A DNA stretch of 22,806 nucleotides, from the NCBI GenBank assembly GCA_934675625.1, contig CAKURH010000060.1:1-22806 (forward strand), read 5' to 3'. This document shows positions 14,648 to 21,597 of the stretch, piece by piece. How positions within the stretch are numbered: the stretch's first letter is position 1; every line of letters begins with the position of its first letter. The notes under the pieces are model-generated. The model saw only the letters and a list, made by a program, of their open reading frames with translations. It did not search any database and was not told the DNA's origin. The translations under genes were made by a program, and so were the position numbers. The DNA comes from an uncultured Kiritimatiellota bacterium. Its GTDB lineage: Bacteria; Verrucomicrobiota; Kiritimatiellia; RFP12; UBA1067.

Positions 14648-16261
14648 CTACCGACGGCGCGCGGCGCGACGGGCCGGGGCGGGACGCGGCGTCTCGCTCG
14701 GCACGAAGTCGATGCGGCGTTCGCGGAAATCGACGCGCGCGACGTGCACCTTCAGGCGGTCGCCCGCGCGCCACGTGCGCCCGCCGGGCACCGAGAGCGT
14801 CTGGTCGGACTCGTTGAACTTCACGTACTTGCGCGAAAGCAGCGAAATGTGGACGAGCCCCGACGCGGCGATCTCCGGGATGTCGACGAAGCAGCCGAAC
14901 GGCATGCACTTCGAGATGACCGCATCGTAGTCGCGCACCTGCCGCGTGTCAAGCTCGGCCTCCAGCAGGCGGAACTTCTTGATCTCCAAGAGCGCGCGCT
15001 CGGCCTCCGTCGCGATCTCCTCGCGCTCGGTCGTGTGCGTCGCCCAGGTCGCGAGCTGCTTCGGCGGCACCTTCGCGTTCTTCTTCTCCAGGTACGCCGC
15101 GAGCTGGCGGTGGAGCGTCAGGTCGGGATAGCGGCGGATCGGCGAGGTGAAATGGGCGTAGTACTTCTTCGCGAGGCCGAAGTGCCCGATGGCGCGGGAA
15201 TCGTAGACGGCCTTCTTCATCGAACGCAGCACCATCATCGAGAGCGTCGGATAGAGCGGGTTCTTCTTGATCGACTTCAGGAACTGCGCGAAGACCTTCG
15301 GGTTCTCGATGTTGCCCATCTTCACGCCGAGCCCGCGCAGTTCCGCGCGCAGCGTCAGCAGCTTCTCCGGGTCGGGCGACTCGTGCAGGCGCGCGAGGAT
15401 CTTGACGCCATTCGTCCAGAGTTCCTTCGCAACCGCCTCGTTCGCCGCGACCATGCACTCCTCGATCATCTGGTGCGATTCGTCGTAGGGCCGCGTGACG
15501 AGGCCCGTCATCGCGCCGTCCGCGTCCAGCAGCACCTCGGCCTCCGGCATCTCCAAGTCGAGCGCGCCGGCGGCGAACCGCTTCGCGCGCAGCTGCTGCG
15601 CGAGGTCGCTGATCGCACGGATCGTCTGCACGCAGGTGCGCGGCGAGACGGACAGCGTCTCCGGCAGCAGCACCTTGCCGCCGCCCTTCGCGGCGAGGAT
15701 GTCCATCACCTCCTCGTAGGCGAAGCGCGCCTGCGAGCGGATGATCGACTTCGCGAAGCGGCGGACGACCATCTCGCCCGACTTGTCGAACGTCATGAAG
15801 ACCGAGAACGCGAGACGGTCCTCGTCCGGCACGAGCGAGCAGACGCCGTTGCAGAGCGCCTCCGGCAGCATCGGCACGACCTTGTCGCAGAGGTAGACGC
15901 TTGTCGAGCGCCGATACGCCTCGCGGTCGAGCGCGGAGCCGGGCCGCACGTAGTGCGAGACATCGGCGATGTGGACGCCGAGGACGCGGTTGCCCTTCGC
16001 GTCGGTCTCGAGCGACAGGGCGTCATCGTAGTCGCGCGCCGTCACCGGGTCGCAGGTGAAGATGAACTTCTTGCGCAGGTCGAGCCGCCCCGACTTCTTG
16101 ACGTCGAGCGCCGAGAGCGTGCGCGCGACCTTCTTCGCCTCGTCCAGCACGGCGGGCGGGAAGGCCGTCGGCAACCTGTAGAACTTCATCACCGCCGCCG
16201 TGTCTTCGCGCGGCGTCTTCCCCGGCTTCGGGAAGCGAATTTCGTTTTCATCCAGTTTCAT
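14648..16261 (-). CDS. RNase R/II-family 3'-5' exoribonuclease lacking N-terminal cold-shock domains
   Basis: The 537-aa protein degrades RNA processively from the 3' end, by family. The RNB catalytic domain runs from about residue 55 to 420. The acidic metal site is in DPVTARDYDDALSLE (D71, D77, D79, D80), followed by VLGVHIADVSHYVRPGSALD, RRSTSVYLCDKVVPMLPEAL, CSLVPDEDRLAFSV and YAHFTSPIRRYPDLTLHRQL. An S1 RNA-binding domain occupies about 455-525, and a short Arg/Ala-rich tail follows. The usual RNase R has two cold-shock domains before RNB and is 700-800 aa. Here the protein begins directly at the inter-domain linker (KFYRLPTAFPPAVLDEA), and the promoter position 8 nt before the ATG shows this is the genuine start, not a missed N-terminus. 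Confidence 0.93.
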   Translation of the reverse strand: MKLDENEIRFPKPGKTPREDTAAVMKFYRLPTAFPPAVLDEAKKVARTLSALDVKKSGRLDLRKKFIFTCDPVTARDYDDALSLETDAKGNRVLGVHIADVSHYVRPGSALDREAYRRSTSVYLCDKVVPMLPEALCNGVCSLVPDEDRLAFSVFMTFDKSGEMVVRRFAKSIIRSQARFAYEEVMDILAAKGGGKVLLPETLSVSPRTCVQTIRAISDLAQQLRAKRFAAGALDLEMPEAEVLLDADGAMTGLVTRPYDESHQMIEECMVAANEAVAKELWTNGVKILARLHESPDPEKLLTLRAELRGLGVKMGNIENPKVFAQFLKSIKKNPLYPTLSMMVLRSMKKAVYDSRAIGHFGLAKKYYAHFTSPIRRYPDLTLHRQLAAYLEKKNAKVPPKQLATWATHTTEREEIATEAERALLEIKKFRLLEAELDTRQVRDYDAVISKCMPFGCFVDIPEIAASGLVHISLLSRKYVKFNESDQTLSVPGGRTWRAGDRLKVHVARVDFRERRIDFVPSETPRPAPARRAARRR

Positions 16262-16269
16262 TGGCGTTC

Positions 16270-16278
16270 ATTATACCA
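16270..16278 (-). promoter_or_regulatory. Extended -10 promoter of the RNase gene (leaderless)
   Basis: Minus strand TGG-TATAAT, with the hexamer at 16275-16270 and 8 nt (GAACGCCA) before the ATG at 16261. It is divergent from the tRNA-Val promoter, about 30 bp apart. Confidence 0.7.
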
Positions 16279-16303
16279 TAAATCACGGCTTCAGCGGCCA
16301 CAG

Positions 16304-16333
16304 TTGACAGCCAACGGGCGGTTTTGATATACT
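16304..16333 (+). promoter_or_regulatory. tRNA-Val promoter
   Basis: Perfect -35 TTGACA (16304-16309), 18-nt spacer, and -10 TATACT (16328-16333) with an upstream TGA (extended -10). The expected start is near 16340, six nucleotides before the mature tRNA. It is the only promoter in the window with a consensus -35. Confidence 0.85.
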
Positions 16334-16345
16334 TCTCATCCGTTC

Positions 16346-16419
16346 GGGCGATTAGCTCAGTTGGTTAGAGCATTACCTTCACACGGTAGGGGTCACTGGT
16401 CCGAGTCCAGTATCGCCCA
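16346..16419 (+). tRNA. tRNA-Val (anticodon CAC)
   Basis: This is a 74-nt cloverleaf without encoded CCA. The acceptor GGGCGAT pairs with ATCGCCC. The D arm GCTC/GAGC has loop AGTTGGTTA. The anticodon stem TTACC/GGTAG (one T-G pair) has loop TTCACAC, giving anticodon CAC for GUG codons. The variable region is GGGTC, the T stem ACTGG/CCAGT and the discriminator A. The T loop reads TCCGAGT, so position 55, nearly always U (pseudouridine), is C here. The following bases are CCC, so CCA must be added enzymatically. The last 27 nt overlap, on the opposite strand, the end of XylR-like gene 2. Confidence 0.95.
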
Positions 16420-17610
16420 CCCTTCCCCTTGACAGCAACGGCATGACCCTTCCTGCAGGGTCTTCTCGCGCCATGCGCGCGGCGAGAGGCCCGTCGCGGC
16501 GGTAAAGGCATAGCGCAGGGAACGCGGGTCGCGATAGCCGCAGCGCGAAAACACCGAATCGACAGCCACCTTCGGATCCGCCAGCAGCTTCTGCGCCTGG
16601 GCGACGCGGACGGCCACGATCTCGTCGCGGATGGAATGTCCGGCCACGGCGCGGAAGCGGTTTTCCGCCGTGCGCGTCCGCATCCCCATTTCACGCACGA
16701 CGTCCGCCGCCGTGAGGCCCTTGCACGCATGGACGCGCACGTACTCGACGGCGCGGACGGCCCGCAGGTCGACGCGCTCGGTCGGACGCGTCGAATGCCG
16801 CCGCTCGATCGGCGACGAGCCGAACGTCAGCTCGACCGGCTTCAGCTTCGGGTTCTTGAACCGGCGGGCCAGCAGTCCGGCGGCCAACCTGCCCGACCGC
16901 TCGAACGCCGGCGCCACGCTGGAGAGCGTTGGCAGCGTGTTCTCGCAGACCAGCACGTCGTTGTCGATGCCCATGACGGCCATCTCCTCCGGCACGGCCA
17001 CGCCCGCGCGCTCCGCCGCCCGCAGGACGTGCACGGCCATCTCGTCGTTCGCCGCGAGGACGCCGCAGGGCTTTGGAAGGTTCGCGACGAACGCCTCCAG
17101 CCGCGCGGCAAAGCCCGCGAAGGTCTCCGCCCGCCGGCCCTCCCACACGCGGAAGACATGCCCCCGCTTCGCGCGCCGCTTCATCTCGCGCCGAAAAATG
17201 GCCTCGCGCTCCATCGACCAGTCGCGGCGCGCCCTGTTGTAGTGGACATAGCCGTAATCGGCGAAGTCGCGCGCGAAGAGTTCCGAGAGGGCCTTCTTCA
17301 CGACTTCCTCGGAGTTGTGGCGCACGGCGAACGCCTGCGCGCCGACCTGTGCGGCGTCCGCATCGCAGAAGACGGCCGTCAGGCCGTCGAACGCCGCCAC
17401 CGAACAGCCCCGATGGCGGAAGACGCCGCCCTCGACGATCACGCCGTCCGGCTTCCAGTAGGCGAGCACGGGCTTCACGCCGCGCGGCAGATCCCCGACA
17501 TCGACGAACTCGACGTGCCAGCGTTCCTGACGGGCGACGGCGTAGATGCCCGCGAGGCGCAGCCGCCACATCATGAACGCGCTCTCGTAGAAATAGACGA
17601 CCGTCTTCAT
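16393..17610 (-). CDS. XylR-like transcriptional regulator 2 (sugar-binding domain + AraC HTH)
   Basis: This 405-aa paralogue of the regulator at 12286-13458 has the same two-part layout. A LacI/periplasmic-binding-like domain (about 1-280) carries LPKPCGVLAANDEMAVHVL and VPEEMAVMGIDNDVL. A C-terminal AraC double HTH (about 290-385) includes GLTAADVVREMGMRTRTAENRF and VDSVFSRCGYRDPRSLRYAF, each split here only as approximate limits. The ATG at 17610, 13 nt after the waaA stop, was preferred over upstream GTG/TTG codons because it aligns with the paralogue's start. It ends an apparent operon with waaA, neuD and others rather than sitting beside a sugar locus. The last 27 nt, coding the non-conserved tail GWAILDSD and adjacent residues, are antisense to tRNA-Val. 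Confidence 0.9.
   Translation of the reverse strand: MKTVVYFYESAFMMWRLRLAGIYAVARQERWHVEFVDVGDLPRGVKPVLAYWKPDGVIVEGGVFRHRGCSVAAFDGLTAVFCDADAAQVGAQAFAVRHNSEEVVKKALSELFARDFADYGYVHYNRARRDWSMEREAIFRREMKRRAKRGHVFRVWEGRRAETFAGFAARLEAFVANLPKPCGVLAANDEMAVHVLRAAERAGVAVPEEMAVMGIDNDVLVCENTLPTLSSVAPAFERSGRLAAGLLARRFKNPKLKPVELTFGSSPIERRHSTRPTERVDLRAVRAVEYVRVHACKGLTAADVVREMGMRTRTAENRFRAVAGHSIRDEIVAVRVAQAQKLLADPKVAVDSVFSRCGYRDPRSLRYAFTAATGLSPRAWREKTLQEGSCRCCQGEGWAILDSDQ
16445..16462 (+). terminator. Possible hairpin downstream of tRNA-Val
   Basis: Perfect 6-bp arms GACCCT and AGGGTC around the loop TCCTGC, followed by TTCT, 26 nt after the tRNA. It could terminate or help 3' processing, but the T-tract is minimal and it lies inside the coding region of the opposite-strand regulator. 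Confidence 0.35.
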
Positions 17611-17623
17611 GCCTGCCGCCGCA

Positions 17624-19054
17624 TCAGCTCGCCCGAATCGCCGCGACGCAGCGCGCCACGACACCGCGACGGCGTTCGACCGCCGCCTGCGCCCGCGCCC
17701 CCAGTTCGGACAGGTTCACGTGTACCTGTCCTTTTGCGGCATCCGACGATTCGACTGTCTCCCGAATGCCCCTCTCCAGTTCCGCCGCGTCCTTGACCTG
17801 ACGGATCGCATCCGCCGCGAGGAGGTCGCTCATCACCGGACGGAAGTTCTCGGTGTAGGGGCCGACGAACGTGGGCTTGCCGCAGAGGCACGGCTCAATC
17901 ATGTTCTGCGACCCGTGCGCGCAGAGCGACTTGCCGACGAACACGACATCGGCGAGGCCATAGAGGCCCATCAGCTCGCCCGTCGTGTCGGCCAGGAAGA
18001 CAGGGGGCTTCTCTGAAGGATGAAGGGACAAGGAAGAAGGATGAAGTTCTGAATCGTTCTTTTCCTTTCCTCTCGACCTTCTCACGCACGCGAAGCCGAA
18101 TTTGCGAATGTTCGCCTCGACCGCGTCGGCCTTCTCGAAATGGCGCGGCGCCAAGACGAGAACCAACGGTCGCCGTGCCTCAAGCCCCTCCCGTTTCTCG
18201 CGTCCCTCTTGTCCCGTTTCCCGACTCGTCAACTTCCGGTAAATCTCCAGCAGCACCTCGTCCTCGCCCGGCCACGTGCTGCCGCCGAGCAGGATGCGCG
18301 CACCCGCCGGCGCACCGTTCGCCGCGAGCCATGCGCGCAGCTCCGCCTCCTTCGCCGGATTGCGGTGCGCGACGTCGAACTTGAACGAGCCCGTCACCTC
18401 GACCGTCTCTTCCGGCGCGCCCGCCGCGACGAGCCGCGCCTTGTCGAGGTCGCTCTGCGCGAAAATCTTCGTGAAGCAGCGGAAGACGTCGCCAAAGAAG
18501 CATTTCGCGAGCCGATAGCGCGGCGCGCTGCGATCCGAGACGCGCGCGTTGATGAGGAAGAGCGGAATGCCGTACTTCTTCGTCTGGCGGATGAAGTTCG
18601 GCCAGATCTCGCTTTCCGTCAGCACGATTGCGCGCGGACGCACCGTCTTCAGCGCGCTCTTGACGAAGTTCGGGAAGTCGAGCGGATTGTAGATGAGCGT
18701 GTCGTTCGGCCCGACTTCCTTCTCCGCCATCTTCCAGCCGGTCGAGCTCGTCGTCGAAAAGCAGAAGCGGACGGACGGCTCGACCGCGCGCCACTCGCGC
18801 ATGAGCTGCCCCGCGACCTGCACCTCGCCGACGGACACGGCATGGATCCAGACGGGCGCATCCGTCGACAGACGCACGTCGAACGGGTCGTGTCCGAACG
18901 GGACGACCGACGGGAACAGCCCCGCCGGATAGAGCGCGAAGCGGTCGCCGAACCGCGCCGCGTAGCCGCCGCGCCGCAGCATCCGCAGCAGGAACCCCGG
19001 CAGAAGAAAAGGATAGACGACCGCGAAGAGAAGATTATAGACGGCCCACTTCAT
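17624..19054 (-). CDS. waaA: 3-deoxy-D-manno-octulosonic acid (Kdo) transferase
   Basis: WaaA transfers Kdo from CMP-Kdo to lipid A precursors at the inner membrane, so the cell has lipopolysaccharide. The 476-aa protein has an N-terminal membrane anchor (VYNLLFAVVYPFLLPGFLL), then VWIHAVSVGEV, LTESEIWPNFI, INARVSDRSAPRY, VTGSFKFD, LLGGSTWPGEDE, LAPRHFEKAD, FLADTTGELMGLYGLADVVFVGKSL and NMIEPCLCGKPTFVGPYTENF. It is longer than the usual roughly 420-430 aa because two repeat-like insertions (about residues 273-290 and 325-347) sit in loops of the C-terminal GT-B domain. The ATG at 19054 was chosen (2 nt after the neuD stop); a GTG at 19063 would overlap that gene. It is followed after 13 nt by XylR-like gene 2. 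Confidence 0.95.
   Translation of the reverse strand: MKWAVYNLLFAVVYPFLLPGFLLRMLRRGGYAARFGDRFALYPAGLFPSVVPFGHDPFDVRLSTDAPVWIHAVSVGEVQVAGQLMREWRAVEPSVRFCFSTTSSTGWKMAEKEVGPNDTLIYNPLDFPNFVKSALKTVRPRAIVLTESEIWPNFIRQTKKYGIPLFLINARVSDRSAPRYRLAKCFFGDVFRCFTKIFAQSDLDKARLVAAGAPEETVEVTGSFKFDVAHRNPAKEAELRAWLAANGAPAGARILLGGSTWPGEDEVLLEIYRKLTSRETGQEGREKREGLEARRPLVLVLAPRHFEKADAVEANIRKFGFACVRRSRGKEKNDSELHPSSLSLHPSEKPPVFLADTTGELMGLYGLADVVFVGKSLCAHGSQNMIEPCLCGKPTFVGPYTENFRPVMSDLLAADAIRQVKDAAELERGIRETVESSDAAKGQVHVNLSELGARAQAAVERRRGVVARCVAAIRAS
18015..18046. repeat. In-frame direct repeat inside waaA (loop 2)
   Basis: GAAGGATGAAG occurs exactly twice (18015-18025 and 18036-18046, 21 bp apart) in a GC-poor, purine-rich tract spanning about 18011-18070. 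It encodes a Ser/His/Leu/Pro-rich stretch between the RRS and FLADTTGEL blocks of WaaA. Confidence 0.7.
18189..18220. repeat. In-frame direct repeat inside waaA (loop 1)
   Basis: TCCCGTTTC occurs at 18189-18197 and 18212-18220, 23 bp apart, in a pyrimidine-rich tract encoding ETGQEGREKREGLEARR. It lies between the end of the helix EIYRKL and the strand PLVLVLAPRH. Confidence 0.55.
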
Positions 19055-19056
19055 CC

Positions 19057-19689
19057 TCAGCACTTCAGCGAGCCGAACGGACTCAGCGTCGTGCCGGCGG
19101 GGACGTTCGTCAGGACGGGCGTGCCGCAGGCGACCGTCGCGCCGTCGCCGACTTTCATGCCGGGCGCCGTGCAGCTGTTCGTGCCCATGAAGACGTCCGC
19201 CCCAATCGTCGTGTGGCCGGAGAGCGAGACGCCCGGCGCGATGTTCGCGAAATCGCCGACGACCGAGTCGTGCCCGACGCCCGCGCGCGCGTTGATGATG
19301 ACGAACTTGCCGATCTCCGTGCCGACGGACACGACCGCCTCGACGGCGATGAACGTGCCGTGCTTGAACTCCGTCGTCGGCGAGACCTGCGCCGAGGGGT
19401 CAATGAGCGCCGGGAAGTCGAAGCCGCGCAGCTGCGCGTAGATGCGGCGGCGGATCGCGTTGTCGCCGATGGCGATGAAGACGGACGCGCCGGGGTTGTC
19501 CTTTGCGGCCTTCTCGACCGAACCCAAGAGCGGATAGCCCTCGAAATTGCCGCTGGCCTTCGTCGGATCGTCATCCGCAAAGCCGACGACGCGCCACAGC
19601 GGCTCGCCCGCCGCCGCGTTGATGCGCTCGACCGTCCACACCGCCTCGCGGCCGAAGCCGCCCGCGCCCACGATGAACAAGTCTCTCAT
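19057..19689 (-). CDS. NeuD/PglD-family sugar O- or N-acetyltransferase
   Basis: The 210-aa protein has an N-terminal nucleotide-sugar binding Rossmann-like domain (IVGAGGFGREA, residues 6-16; VVGFADDDP) and a C-terminal left-handed beta-helix of hexapeptide repeats (about 95-205). The block INARAGVGHDSVVGDFANIAPGVSLSG (in two parts, INARAGVGHDS and IAPGVSLSG) carries the His expected as catalytic base. Family members acetylate sialic acid (NeuD) or the 4-amino group of UDP-sugars (PglD) using acetyl-CoA. The acceptor sugar here cannot be read. It lies between a YfgM-like gene (12 nt) and waaA (2 nt), which points to surface glycan or LPS modification. Confidence 0.9.
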   Translation of the reverse strand: MRDLFIVGAGGFGREAVWTVERINAAAGEPLWRVVGFADDDPTKASGNFEGYPLLGSVEKAAKDNPGASVFIAIGDNAIRRRIYAQLRGFDFPALIDPSAQVSPTTEFKHGTFIAVEAVVSVGTEIGKFVIINARAGVGHDSVVGDFANIAPGVSLSGHTTIGADVFMGTNSCTAPGMKVGDGATVACGTPVLTNVPAGTTLSPFGSLKC

Positions 19690-19701
19690 GGCGGGCTGAC
19701 C

Positions 19702-20331
19702 TTACTTCGCCGCCGTCTTCGGCGCCTCGTAACGCTGGACGAGCGTCTCGGTCGCGTCGATGCGCGCCGTGGCGACCTCGTCATCCTTGTTCGCGTCCTT
19801 CAGCGCCGCGAGACGCTTCAGGGCCTCGTCCTTCTGGCCTTCCTGCGCAAGGCACCGCACGGCGCCGAGCTGGGCCGTGAGCGTCAGGTAGCCGTTTGGG
19901 CTCGCCTGCACGAACGAATCAAATGCGGCCAACGCCTCCGGGAACTTCTTCAGGGCCTCAAGGCACTGCGCCTTGCCGACGGCCGGCACGTCCGCAAAGC
20001 CGTCGGGGGCCTTGCCGTCCAGCGCCTCGTACTGCGCCAGCGCCTCCTCGTAGCGGCCGTTGTCGAAGTAGTTCTTCGCGAGGCGCAGCTTCAGCGCGCC
20101 CGCCGTCGCCGTGCCGGAGAACTTCGAGACGGCCTCCTCGATCTCCTCGGTCGTGTAGGCGTTCACGGCCGCGTCGGACGCCGCCGCCTTCATCGCCGCG
20201 CGGTGGTTCTTCCAGCCGTACCAGCCGCCCACGGCAATCGCCGCGACGAGCAGCCAGATGACGGTCTGCTTGCCGTCCTTCTCCCACCATTCGACCAGCG
20301 GAATGAGTTCGGGGTTCTTCTTGAGATTCAT
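19702..20331 (-). CDS. YfgM-like membrane-anchored TPR protein
   Basis: The 209-aa protein has a short cytoplasmic N-terminus (NLKKNPELIPLVEWWEKDGK), one transmembrane helix (TVIWLLVAAIAVGGWYGW, about 25-42) and a periplasmic region with TPR-like helices (LRLAKNYFDNGRYEEALAQYEAL, split at YFDNG; KAQCLEALKKFPEALAAFDSF). This is the layout of YfgM/TPR_21 proteins, which assist envelope protein translocation or folding. The ATG at 20331 overlaps the pcnB stop (ATGA) and is preceded by AAAGGA at 8 nt. The frame extends to 20400, but that part is shadow sequence in pcnB. The family match is by layout rather than by strong motifs. Confidence 0.8.
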   Translation of the reverse strand: MNLKKNPELIPLVEWWEKDGKQTVIWLLVAAIAVGGWYGWKNHRAAMKAAASDAAVNAYTTEEIEEAVSKFSGTATAGALKLRLAKNYFDNGRYEEALAQYEALDGKAPDGFADVPAVGKAQCLEALKKFPEALAAFDSFVQASPNGYLTLTAQLGAVRCLAQEGQKDEALKRLAALKDANKDDEVATARIDATETLVQRYEAPKTAAK

Positions 20332-21560
20332 GCGTTCGTTCCTTTCTCTTCTTCTGATTCCTCTTCGTACGGGCGTTTCTCCTCGTAGAGATCGGCCCAT
20401 TCGTTCAAGACCTTTTCGCTCCGCCCCTCGACGCGGGCGACGATGCGCGCGTAGTCGAGCGCGTCCAGGAAGTCGCGGTTGTAGATGAACCGCTGCTTGC
20501 CGCGCGACGGCGGCTGGGACAGGCGGCGCAGCGACTCCATCAGCACGACGCCCGTGAAGAACGTGGCCTTCGGCGTCGCGAGCGGCTTCGTCAGGTACTC
20601 CATGATGCGGCGGCTCGCGCCGTCCTTCCTCTCCGCCCGGAAAAACGCCGTCATCAGCACGGCGGCGCGCAGGGCGTTCGAGACCTCAAAGCCCTTCTTC
20701 GCCATCATCCGCTCGTAGGCGTCCAGCCCCTTCAGGTACTGGAACGTCTTCGACTTCGCGCCGCCGTCGCGGTCGATGAACGCCGCAAGCTCCGGCACGA
20801 GGTCGCCGAGGAGGCCGTATTCGTACATCTGGCGGAACGCCTCCTCGCTGTGCCCGTAGGGGAAGAGGCGGAACACCTCCTCGCAGACGCGCGGCACGGC
20901 CGCCGTCAAGATGCAGCGGTGATGCTTCCGCATCGCCGCCGCCGTCTTCCGCTCGATCGTGAAGCCGAGGCGCGACGAGAACTTGATCGCGCGCATCATG
21001 CGCACGGGGTCTTCCTGGAAGCGGATCGCGGGGTCGCCGATGGCGCGGATGACCTTCTTCTCCAGGTCCTTCATGCCGCCGACCCAGTCGATGACCGAGT
21101 AGTCGCGGATGTCGTAAAAGAGGCCGTTCACCGTGAAGTCGCGGCGGTAGGCGTCCGTCTCCGGCGTACCGAAGGTGTTGTCCTCCTGCGGGCCCTCCGC
21201 CGCGTGCTCGATGATCTCGCCGACCGTCTGCGAATTCTGGCGGAACGTCGCCGTCTCGATCACCTTCGTGCCGAAGCGGATGTGCGCGAGGCGGAAGCGG
21301 CGGCCAATCAGGAAGCAGTTGCTGAACACCCGCCGCACCTGGTTCGGCTTGGCGGACGTCCCGACGTCAAAGTCCTTCGGCTCGCGCCCCAGCAGGAGGT
21401 CGCGCACGCCGCCGCCCACGAGGTAGGCCGTGTAGCCCGCGTCGGAGAGGCGATAGAGGACTTTCAGCGCGTCCGGGTCGATGTTCTTGCGCGAAATGCA
21501 GTGCTCCTGTCGCTTGTAGACGACAGGGCCCTTGCTTTTGCGCTTGAGGAAACCGAACAT
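20328..21560 (-). CDS. pcnB: Poly(A) polymerase I-type / CCA-adding family nucleotidyltransferase
   Basis: The 410-aa protein has the class II nucleotidyltransferase head: ISRKNIDPDALKVLYRL (22-38), LVGGGVRDLLLGREPKDFDV with catalytic Asp pair D63/D65, then GRRFRLAHIRFG and IETATFR. RRDFTVNGLFYD and EDPVRMMRAIKFSSRLGF follow. HCISRK before the domain and FRLAHIRFG are characteristic of bacterial PcnB, which adds 3' poly(A) tails that mark RNA for decay, rather than of CCA enzymes. The C-terminal part is shorter than in E. coli PcnB (410 against about 460 aa). The ATG at 21560 was chosen because the upstream extension to 21722 is Arg/Thr-rich and runs into yebC. yebC lies 37 nt upstream, and the YfgM-like gene overlaps by 4 nt. 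Confidence 0.92.
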   Translation of the reverse strand: MFGFLKRKSKGPVVYKRQEHCISRKNIDPDALKVLYRLSDAGYTAYLVGGGVRDLLLGREPKDFDVGTSAKPNQVRRVFSNCFLIGRRFRLAHIRFGTKVIETATFRQNSQTVGEIIEHAAEGPQEDNTFGTPETDAYRRDFTVNGLFYDIRDYSVIDWVGGMKDLEKKVIRAIGDPAIRFQEDPVRMMRAIKFSSRLGFTIERKTAAAMRKHHRCILTAAVPRVCEEVFRLFPYGHSEEAFRQMYEYGLLGDLVPELAAFIDRDGGAKSKTFQYLKGLDAYERMMAKKGFEVSNALRAAVLMTAFFRAERKDGASRRIMEYLTKPLATPKATFFTGVVLMESLRRLSQPPSRGKQRFIYNRDFLDALDYARIVARVEGRSEKVLNEWADLYEEKRPYEEESEEEKGTNA

Positions 21561-21597
21561 CGACGCGAACCGCGCCCTTTCACGAGTCGCCAACGGC

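Noticed and set aside
13589..16327. 912-codon plus-strand open frame across gspF and the RNase gene
   Set aside because: It spans two well-identified minus-strand genes and has no domain-like sequence.
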